A stretch of DNA of 64,000 nucleotides from JAGNLV01 sp964612145 (GTDB lineage Bacteria; Zixibacteria; MSB-5A5; GN15; FEB-12): positions 248,001 to 312,000 of the forward strand of contig CAZTBP010000001.1 of assembly GCA_964612145.1 (NCBI GenBank). The letters are read 5' to 3'. The position numbers were made by a program, and so were the translations under genes. Below the pieces are notes generated by a model, which worked only from the letters and a program-made list of their open reading frames with translations, was not told the DNA's origin and ran no database searches. How positions within the stretch are numbered: position 1 is the stretch's first letter; every line of letters starts with the position of its first letter. This document shows positions 43,865-53,400 of the stretch, in pieces.

Positions 43865-45449
43865 GAATATTCGCCTCCAGGGTTTCTTTCTTTTTATCGG
43901 CAGATTGCCCCAGCCATTTCATCACTACCAGCGTGATATCGTCAAATTGCTGCGTATCACCGACAAACCGGGCATGCTCATCTACCATCGACGTTACCAG
44001 GGCCTCCGCGTTCTGGAAGGAACCTTCGCGAATCGATCCCACCAGGCGTTCCATCCCGTATTCCTCACGCCCGGAATTATGCGCTTCGTTGATCCCATCC
44101 GTATACTGCACAAGGTAATCGCCTGCGGTCAGTACAAGCCGACCGGCCTCAATACGCTCCGCAAAGGTATTGTCCGGCATCATCCCCAGCGGATACCCCT
44201 TGGTCTTCAACAGCGTCACCGTGCTCTCTCCGGTCAGGTGGATCAGCGGATTGTGCCCCGCTGAGGCAAATTCGAATGTCCCGGTCTCCTGATCCAGTTG
44301 CCCATAAAACATCGTCACGAACATTCCCTTGCGAATATTCGGCACTAATTCCCGGTTCAACTCCCGCAACACATCCGCCGGCGCTGTAACCGACTGCGTA
44401 ACCTTACGAACCAGATCCCGGGTCATCAGCATTACCAGCATCCCCGGCAGTGACTTGCCCGACACATCAGCCACCAGAAAACCGAACCGACCGTTCGGCA
44501 GCTCTAAAAAATCATAATAGTCGCCGCCCACCTCTTTGGCGCTTTGATACATCCCGTGGAACTCAAACGATGACGCACTCGGGTACTCGGTCGGCAGGAT
44601 ACTCGATTGAATCTCCCTGGCAATCTCCAGGTCGCGCGCCATCCGCTCTTTCTCCACCAGCTCGTGCTGAGCGGCATTGAGTTTGTCTCCCATCGCCTGA
44701 AGCGTTTCCGCCAGATATCCAAACTCGTTGCGCGTCTTCACCGGGATTTCAATCCGAAGATCATCGACAGCAACCTGTTTCAGACTGTCGGTAATCACCG
44801 TTACCGGCCGAAGTTTCCGGTGCAAAATGACCATTGTCAGCGGTAAACCGATAAGCAACATCAACAGCGTTATAGAAGACACCGTCGTAATAGAAACTAC
44901 CCGCGCCGCATGAATCGGCGCCGCCGAAGACGCAATCGCCAGGTCCCCAACTCTTATGTTATTCTCTTTGATCGGCACCGAGATATATATCGTATCACCT
45001 TGCAGCTCGAACGCCTCGCTCGACCGGAGCGTATATTCATGTTCGGGCAACCCAAATTCACCTAATTTCTTCCCCGCGATAACCTGCTTCAAATCCGTAT
45101 GTGCCAGGAAAGTCCCGTCCACGTCTGAAATACCGGCCCAGTAGGCATCAGGATTGTCCGCCACGAGTTTCTTGCAGGCGTTATTCAGAAGCAACGCGTC
45201 GGGACCGTTGGCGGCAATGATCAGCTTGCCGGCTGTGCCTGAATACGACCGCGCCTGCACCAGCAGCTTGTCGACCACACTCCTGGTCACCGTATCAACG
45301 TATCGATCCGTTATGACATACCCGGTAACCGCCATCAGCACCAGGATAATCGCCGACACATAAACTGAAAACTCCAGCCGGATCGACCGCCTGAACTGCT
45401 TTGGCTCCGGCCAGTCACGCCCCTCTGTCCTCGCGCTACTCGTGCTCAT
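43854..45449 (-). CDS. Membrane PP2C-type phosphatase with HAMP domain (RsbU-like)
   Basis: Membrane helices at about 28-48 and 184-204 flank a periplasmic sensor of about 130 residues. HAMP follows (about 205-260), then a linker helix and a SpoIIE/PP2C domain with GGDYYDF, ADVSGKS, GHNP and the late QFDDITLVV carrying metal-binding acids. It would dephosphorylate STAS proteins on an external cue. The periplasmic sensor resembles a dCache/sCache-type domain but the ligand is unknown. It overlaps the neighbouring genes by 11-14 bases. Confidence 0.92.
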   Translation of the reverse strand: MSTSSARTEGRDWPEPKQFRRSIRLEFSVYVSAIILVLMAVTGYVITDRYVDTVTRSVVDKLLVQARSYSGTAGKLIIAANGPDALLLNNACKKLVADNPDAYWAGISDVDGTFLAHTDLKQVIAGKKLGEFGLPEHEYTLRSSEAFELQGDTIYISVPIKENNIRVGDLAIASSAAPIHAARVVSITTVSSITLLMLLIGLPLTMVILHRKLRPVTVITDSLKQVAVDDLRIEIPVKTRNEFGYLAETLQAMGDKLNAAQHELVEKERMARDLEIAREIQSSILPTEYPSASSFEFHGMYQSAKEVGGDYYDFLELPNGRFGFLVADVSGKSLPGMLVMLMTRDLVRKVTQSVTAPADVLRELNRELVPNIRKGMFVTMFYGQLDQETGTFEFASAGHNPLIHLTGESTVTLLKTKGYPLGMMPDNTFAERIEAGRLVLTAGDYLVQYTDGINEAHNSGREEYGMERLVGSIREGSFQNAEALVTSMVDEHARFVGDTQQFDDITLVVMKWLGQSADKKKETLEANIRVS

Positions 45450-47457
45450 ATGACAATTCTCTCAACTTGCGAAGTTCCGTTTCAGTTCGCTCAAGGTATC
45501 CGGCAATTTCGCCGTTGTCCGGGGCCAGCACCGAAGCCTTCCGCAACACCGCAATTGCCTCGGTCAGCTTGCTCTGACCGTACAACTCAATACCGACGTA
45601 TTTGTACGCGTTGACCAGGTACTCGCGCACGGACTGGTATCCCGGCGCCATCCGCTCAACTTTCTCCCACTGCGCGATTGCCTGTTGAAGATCACCCTGC
45701 CTGAAATACTCCTGCGCCGTCTTGTAAGTCTGGGCCACCTCATGACGCACCTCTGCGCTCAGTTCCACCCCTTGTCGTCTCTCCGCAGGTGGCGTCGAGA
45801 CCCGACTGCTCGCATCAGCCATTTCCCGGCGCACCCGGCCCTTCATTTCCAGACACCAGGCATGTCCGGGGAACCGTGCCAGCGCCGAATCAAGTGCCGC
45901 CAGCGCCGCTGTGTGATAACCCTGTAGTTGAGCTTCGGCGGCCTGGGTCCGCCACTTCTCAAACTCGGCCCGCTTGATCGCCTTGCGTACTCGTTGATTG
46001 TCCGGCACCGCGGTTTCAAGATCGGCCAACGCCCCCAGCGCTTTCTCAATATCACCGTAGGCCACCAGCGAGTCGGCTACCTGAAGTCGATGCTCAATCA
46101 TATCCTCCCACGATGCATCCACTGCCAAAATACTGTCAACTTTCCGCAGCACGTTGCGGGCCTGATCTGACTGTGGATCTTCTCTTAACGCTAGTCCGGC
46201 GAAGTACCGAGCCGCCAGATAATTACCCTCCCTGTAGTGTGTCCTCACTGAATCGATATAGTCGGCATAAAGCTGTTTGCTCCGCGCCCAATCCATCAAC
46301 CGACGCACTTCTTCCCGCTGCTGATGTATCTGCGTCGTGTCCATCCCGTTCGCCCGCGCGACAAACAGCGCCCGGTCATAACTGCTGAAAGCACCAGGGA
46401 AATTTCCGGCGTTAAACTGCTCGGTCGCCTGATCAAGCAGGCTCTCCAGCTGCGCCCGGTTACGCTCGCTCAACCGGTTGCTCATAAGCGTATTGAACTC
46501 CGCCTCACGGCGCAAAATCCTTTCCTCCCGACGGTCCGCGACCGATTTTCCAAACGATGTCGTCAGGTTCACCATGTGCAGGCTGCCCAGTTCCCGATCC
46601 ACCAGCGCATAATCGAATCGAATCGGGCCGTACTCCAGTCCGGCGCCAAACGATGCCTTTCCATTCCGCAGGCCGCCTCGTACAAACAACAGGTCACGGA
46701 ACGAGTATTCCGCCCCTGCCCGAAACGCCGCCTCCACGCCGTCGACCTTTTCCACCGCCGCCGACACCGCCAACCGCTGCTGCCACTCTACTTTCGGCAC
46801 CAGGACTGCCGTTATCCCCAGATCGCCGGCCGGCGGATAGCTCACGCTCTCCTGCGATAACTCGATCGTCGGCTTCACTGCGTTTCGCACATTCACCGCG
46901 GCTGTGATCGACGGCAGGTTCTTCGAATTCAGCTCAAACCGGCGAGCCGCCGCCACCGTTACGCCCGGCGATGACGTCGCACTGTAATCATCCAGCGAAT
47001 GGTGCTCAAACATAACCGACAACCCAAAATCATACCCGCCAAGCGCCTTGGCATACGCAAACAGCAGCCCGAGCCGACTGTCATCGAACTCACCCAGCAC
47101 CACGTTTCCGGCGTCACGCTTCTCGATGCCATCTATCCCCAAACGAAACACTCCGGCCCCAAAAGTACCAAAATCAAGCGTCGGCACCGCCAGCCCGAGA
47201 TACTGATACGCCACGTCCTCGTCATAAAGACGGCTGTGAAAACCACCCAGCGCGTAATGTTGTGCCTGAGCCAAACGGGCCGGATTCCAAAACGGCGCCG
47301 TTGTGACATCGCCGGTGGCCAACGCGGCCCCGCCCATCGACAGATCTCTCGCCCCGGCACCAAATGCAAACGGTGATTCGGTACCGGCATCCCCGTCAGC
47401 CATAACCGCCCCGGCCGACACAACTCCCACTAGTATGAGCGCCACGAAGTACTTCAT
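45436..47457 (-). CDS. PorV-like outer-membrane barrel with TPR tail
   Basis: A signal peptide leads to a PorV/UPF0164-type barrel (about residues 28-310): GAGARDLSMGGAALATGDVTTAPFWNPA is the hallmark opening. The second half (about 330-673) is a set of TPR repeats (AGNFPGAFSSYDRALF, YRQG-like turns). In FCB bacteria, PorV works with T9SS-type surface display, but no T9SS core gene is present here. The start overlaps the giant surface protein by 4 bases, so barrel and surface protein are translated together and may be partners. Confidence 0.85.
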   Translation of the reverse strand: MKYFVALILVGVVSAGAVMADGDAGTESPFAFGAGARDLSMGGAALATGDVTTAPFWNPARLAQAQHYALGGFHSRLYDEDVAYQYLGLAVPTLDFGTFGAGVFRLGIDGIEKRDAGNVVLGEFDDSRLGLLFAYAKALGGYDFGLSVMFEHHSLDDYSATSSPGVTVAAARRFELNSKNLPSITAAVNVRNAVKPTIELSQESVSYPPAGDLGITAVLVPKVEWQQRLAVSAAVEKVDGVEAAFRAGAEYSFRDLLFVRGGLRNGKASFGAGLEYGPIRFDYALVDRELGSLHMVNLTTSFGKSVADRREERILRREAEFNTLMSNRLSERNRAQLESLLDQATEQFNAGNFPGAFSSYDRALFVARANGMDTTQIHQQREEVRRLMDWARSKQLYADYIDSVRTHYREGNYLAARYFAGLALREDPQSDQARNVLRKVDSILAVDASWEDMIEHRLQVADSLVAYGDIEKALGALADLETAVPDNQRVRKAIKRAEFEKWRTQAAEAQLQGYHTAALAALDSALARFPGHAWCLEMKGRVRREMADASSRVSTPPAERRQGVELSAEVRHEVAQTYKTAQEYFRQGDLQQAIAQWEKVERMAPGYQSVREYLVNAYKYVGIELYGQSKLTEAIAVLRKASVLAPDNGEIAGYLERTETELRKLRELSYEHE

Positions 47458-50400
47458 CTGACCACCGCTATCTTCCTGCGGACTGTTTCCTCATGACCCG
47501 ACACATACCGTGCTGTGATTCGACAGAAATACGTTCCCGGAATCACCATCCGACCGACATCGTTGGCTCCCGCCCAAACATCCTCCTGGTGCGTTCCGGC
47601 ACCGCGCGTGCCGTCAATAACGACTGCCTTGACCAGCGCCCCGGTAATCGAGAAAATCTCGATATCAACCTTTGCCGCCTCGGTTAGCACGTATGTGATC
47701 GTAGTTGCACCGTCCACATGTGGATTGAACGGATTCGGATAATTTGCAAACGACTCCTCCAACCCCGCGGCACTCACCGATAACTCCGCCGTGTAGACCG
47801 GAAAATTCCCACCGGCCAGGGTCGGATAGACCGCGCTGGCAAGGTTCTGATCTTCTATCTCTAAAAAAGTCGAGTCCCCGAACTCAACAAAGTAGTTCCC
47901 GCGCAGCACGCCCGGCTTCAAATCACAGAACATCTGCATCCCCAGCTCAGCACTGTGTGCCACCGTCACCGGCGAAACAAATCCAATCGTCACCGAGTCA
48001 CCCACCGGTGCCTCGACCCGTCCCGCCTCAACTCCCGCTATCTCAACGACAACTCGTTCGAACACCACCGATGCATCCACCGCAAGAGATCCCTCAGGGC
48101 CACGCTGATACACCCGCCCCGTCAAACCCAGCAGACTCAGGCTCCCCTGCGGCACAGCACTGCCATACGTCAACAAGCCCGAGAACACTCCCACATCGGT
48201 CTGTCCCGGATAGGTAACCTGAACCGGCAGTGACTGCACCGATACCATCGGACGTCCCGCCGGCAAGTAGACCTCAGTCAACCCCGACACGAACGGCAGC
48301 GATTCCGAACAACCCACCGAGGTCTGAAGCCCCGGCGTGGCCGTCGTGTCAGTCGCATCCACGATCTCAAACGACTGCCCGGACATGACCTGCAGCAGGA
48401 AATGTTCGTACGGCGCATCCGCCTCGATATCGGCAAGCAGCGTAACGGTCACCGAATCGCCGGGAGACACCAGCAGACCCGTATCAGAAAATTCAAATAC
48501 CGCGGCGCCAAACACCAGCTTTACAAAGTCCTGATACCCCGTGTAACCATCCACACGATACCCAATCCGGTCAAAAAGCCAGACCGGATTGAGCGGACTG
48601 CCAGCCGAATCAACAACCGATACCGCCACACTAAAGAGACGCACCGGCGAAACGTCAGCCGCTACCGGATAGGTAACCGTGATATCGATCATTTCGAGCG
48701 AATCCACCCCGCCCGAGACCGAAACCGGCAACACCGACTGCGGACACATTGTTAGGGCTGTTGCCGGGCTTAACACCGAGATCGGATTAGTCTCCATCGG
48801 AAAGACCGTTGCACCCGTTGCCAGACCCAATGTATCCGTTACCGCCGCCAGTTGCGACCCCGACGACAGATCTCTGACGACAAAGGCAGTGCTGTCAGAC
48901 ACCCGAAGCTTAAACGACGAGTCCGACGCACTACTGCCCATCGTTATCGCCAATCGGAGCGAATCCTCATCACCCGGAGCCAGCGTGAGCGGTGAGAACA
49001 GCGTCAAGACCATCCGGCTGCTGTCGGCTGCAAACTCTGCCGGCTGGGCCACTGTTGCCGACTGACGCTTCAGCACGACATCGTCAACCAGCCCAGCATA
49101 TGCGGTAGGCAGACCATCCGATCCAAAAAACTCAACCGTAACCTCCGTCAACTGAATCTGCGAACTCCCCGAGTGGCCCGGATGTCGCAGCCGCAACTGA
49201 AGAACCTCAGCTTCACGCTGCCCGAGATTCACCGCCGTGACCGGCACCGGGTCGTAGCCAACCGCCAGATAGAACGACGGATCATCGATCCGGCACGACG
49301 GCGTCCGCATCGGGAACGACGTTTCCCCGGTGAACGGCACACCCTCGCTACTATTGTCGTCAACCAGCGGCAGCGCCCAGCCACCCAGCACCGCCAGGCC
49401 GAAACTCTTGGCTGCAGCGGCCGAATCAATGTCGATCAAAAATGAAATCCGTCGCTCCGTACCGGGTGCAATAATCAATGCCTCCGAAAAAACAATCGAA
49501 AGAGTTGTTGCCGATCCAACCGGTTCTACCGCCGCCAGATTGGCATTGCCTGTCGCAAGAACTATCCGACTGAAGGCTTGGTTCGCCGGCAACGCGTTAC
49601 CCGAACCATCTTCAACCGTCAGCAACAAACTGTCCATCCGAATCGACGCCGCACTCACCCCTTGATCGGGATGCGTAAACGCCAGGCTCATCGGATACAC
49701 GTTCTCCTGACCGCGCGTCACCGCTGTCGGGATCGAATTGATCAATCGAACATCCACTGCCGAGGGCACCTGTTGAATCGTAGTCGTATTGGTCTTTACA
49801 GTTGCCGAGGTGTCCCCGTCTGCCTGCGCCTGGAGCCGCCAGTAGACGCTGCCCACCGCACCTGCCGTATAATAGTAGACGTAGTTCGATGACTCACCCG
49901 GCGCCAGCGATTCCGCCCCTGAGACCGAACTGTCGAATATAACCAGGGTCGAATCAACAATCTCCGCGACCCGAACTGTTACCGATGTCAACGAAGAGCT
50001 GCCGATATTTTTTACCGTGGCCGCAACAGCCACCTGCTGACCCACGGAGTACGTCGCCTCAACCGGTGCGTACACTACCTGAAGCGCTGAACTCGAGATC
50101 GTAAAGCCGTCATCAGAAATCACCGGCGCATCACGGGGACCATCGTTGTCGGAGACAAATTCACATCCGTCAATCGGCAACATCCCCCGGAAAACAACGT
50201 CCGCCGAAGCCGTCGCTGCAATATCTCCTACCACGAACAACACCGGCGGACTTGTTTCAACCGGAACCGAAAGACCATTCCCTGTCCAGACGCCGCCGCT
50301 ATATGTTAGTAATTCGAGCAGCGAGTCCGACCCGGAATAGACCTCATCACCGTCGATGTCGAGCCAGAGCTCCATCTCCGTCAAGTCCGTGCCGGTCGCA

Positions 50401-53400
50401 TCCTCCTGGTTCCCGATTGTCACTTTCGTCAAGACATCCGGCTGATCGCCGTTCTGCGCCGGGCGAAACCCGAATAACGCGACCGACGTATCCCCCGGGC
50501 TTAATGTCCGCGGGGTCACCCCGACCACCTCATACTGGCTGGCTATCGAACCGTCGACCACCAGGTACCCGCCGCTGTTAACCGGCATGTCGCCGTTGAT
50601 ACTCAACGCCTCATCAAACGTGAAATCTGAAGGCGAACTTATCACAACCGCCAGGCTGTCACCATCGATAACATCCGCGCGCACATCCGCTACGACATAG
50701 AAATACGATAACGATTCCGCCGGCAGCACAAAATCCAGCCCGCTCATCAGCAGCGAACCACCGGAAAAATACCCGGTCGCCGCCAGCACGTCCCCATTGA
50801 GTGTGTGACTGTTATCTGAATCGTAATACAGCGAAACCTGTCCTAATTCGGCGTCGGCATAATCCAAACCGGATTGACTGATACTGGCGTTTGTCAAAGT
50901 GATAGACCGAAGTGTCTTGTCTTCGCCGACATACCCGTTGTAAAGGGCAAACGTGAAAATCTCGTTATCCGCCTGCCCCGGTACGATTGTCCGGCTCGAC
51001 TGCGGAATTGATATCGCCGTGATCCTGTTGCTCGGTACAATCAGGAACTCCGTCCCACTCTCCGCCGCAACATCATCCGGCCCGGTCACTCCCGATTCAT
51101 ACTCCCCCCCGCCGACCGGAATATGCAAAGATACCGAACCACCGTTGAAACTTGTCTGCTTGACATCGAGCGTAACGATAAACCGCTGGCCGCCGGGCGC
51201 TACCCCGGCGCCAATCATGTCAATAACCCATCGATATCCATCATAGTCAAATACACCCAAATCTTCATCATCGGCCGACAGCCCATCGTTGCCGGCGTCC
51301 GCCCATAACCGCAAAGTCAGCAGTGAGCCTTCGTTCTCCAGCGTGCCGTCCGTCTCCACCTCCAGGCGCGTCAATACGTCCGCTGCATAACCATTGGACG
51401 GCAACACAAAATCCATCACGACTTGATCGGACTGCCCCCCGAAAAACGTTCCTCCAGCCAGCGGCTTAAAAACAACAGAGGCCGCCGGGAAAATGTCTAT
51501 AATGTGGTCAGTCGAATTTACCAGGGGGAATACCCCTTCCACTGTTACCGCCTGATCAAACACGGCATCGACTGCACCTGAGATGGTTATCCCCAGCGAG
51601 TTGCCGTCTTTGGCCTGATCGGCGTTCACGTACAGCCCCGCTGCCAGCGTGACTGTGCCGCCCTCCTGCGCAATCGGAAGACCTCCAATGGTCGCGGTGA
51701 CTTTCCCCGCATCAACCGGCACCACCGCCAGCAGCGAGTCATTGTCTGAAAAATCCTCGATCGAATTATCCCTATTAATGTAGATTGCCAGACTGTCAAT
51801 TTGGCTCAGCAATTCGACACTGCCGGCGCCATCCGGATCTACCGCCTCAATAGTCAAATCAAGACTCTCTAAACCGACCGCACTGACGTACGAATTCGTA
51901 ATCTCAACCCCCAGCATCGCGCCGCTGAATTCACCCGGCCGCAGTGTCTTTCCCGACACCTGCACCGACGACAACTGCACAACCTCCGATGAGACTATAA
52001 GGATGGTATCGTCCGTCACCACTGCCGCATCGAGCGGACCATCATTGCCTGAGCGAACTTCGATACCTCCGACCGGGATTGCCAGGTTCACCGTCGCCCC
52101 GTTTGTCGGGTACTGCGCCGACTGCGACGCGACAAAGAACCGCGTCTTTGCCCCCGACAGAGGAACTGATAATCCGCTTAGCGTCCAGCGATTACCGGTA
52201 AACGAGAACTCCCCGATAAGATTCTCCTGCGACACCCCCTCCCAGACACCGTCACCATCATCGCCGGCCAGGTAGAGCGACTGGAGATCCTGCTCATCAG
52301 CTGTCCCACCGTTGACAACCGTCAGTGCCGTAAGTGTGTCTGACGAATAGCCGTTCCTCGGCACATCGACCGCAAACACATTGTAAATCGAATCAGGAGA
52401 TTCGATAACACTGTCAGCGGCTGCCACCACAATCACCTGGTCGCGTACCATGCCGTCGAGCGCAACCGCACCGAGCGAATTAGCCGAATCCGGACCGGCA
52501 AGCACCGTCGAATCCGTCATGACAATGTCGCTCTGCGGATACAAATACCCGTCAAGAACATCACCGTCGCGACCGGTCATCGCTATTTGTGCTGCCGCGA
52601 AAACCACCCTGGTCGAACCTGCCGGCAACACCAGGGGATCAAGGCTGAATCCCACTGTAGCGGCGGTCGACGCGATCGCCAGCAGACTATCACCTGCCGA
52701 AAGCAGAGAGTCGGCGTCGCCGTCCAAATACAGAGCAATCTCTTCCACATCATGAAGCAGGTCCGAGGCACCGTGCACACTGCTGACAACCGGTCTGAAA
52801 TCAACCGACTGAACCGACTTATCCGTCGCGTAAAAATTCTGCAGTGTTAACGTCAGCAGCACTATCCGCTCGTCTCCCGGACGGCCGGTTAAGCTCCCCT
52901 GCGCTACCGTACCGACTTCGACCGCCTCGACCTGCACCAATCCGCTCGTGTCTGCCATCCCATACGTCGAGCTGGCCGCCACAACCTGCGCGTAACCAGC
53001 CCTGTCCGCCCGGAACCAGCCGGAACTGTCCACGGAACCAACCCGCCCCAGCACCGACCACGAAATATCGCCCGCTGACGTTGCATTCCCATCGGCATCG
53101 TAGGCCTGAACCGAAAACTGCGTGGAATCACCTTTTTCAACCGCTGCCCCATCCGGCACCACGGCCAGATTTACCGCCTCCCCGGCAACCACCGTGATCA
53201 ATCCAGAGGTATCGGCTATCGTCCCGCTGATCCGTGCCACGATCCGCCCGGTCCCGATTCGCCGGAGGTCTAACGTTGTAGCAAGTCCAAATATGGAATC
53301 GACCACTCCCATCGAATCACCAATAATCGACCACGACGCCGCCACCGTGCCAAGGAGACTGTCGGAGGAGTTGTATCGACGGCAATACACTGTCGCACTG

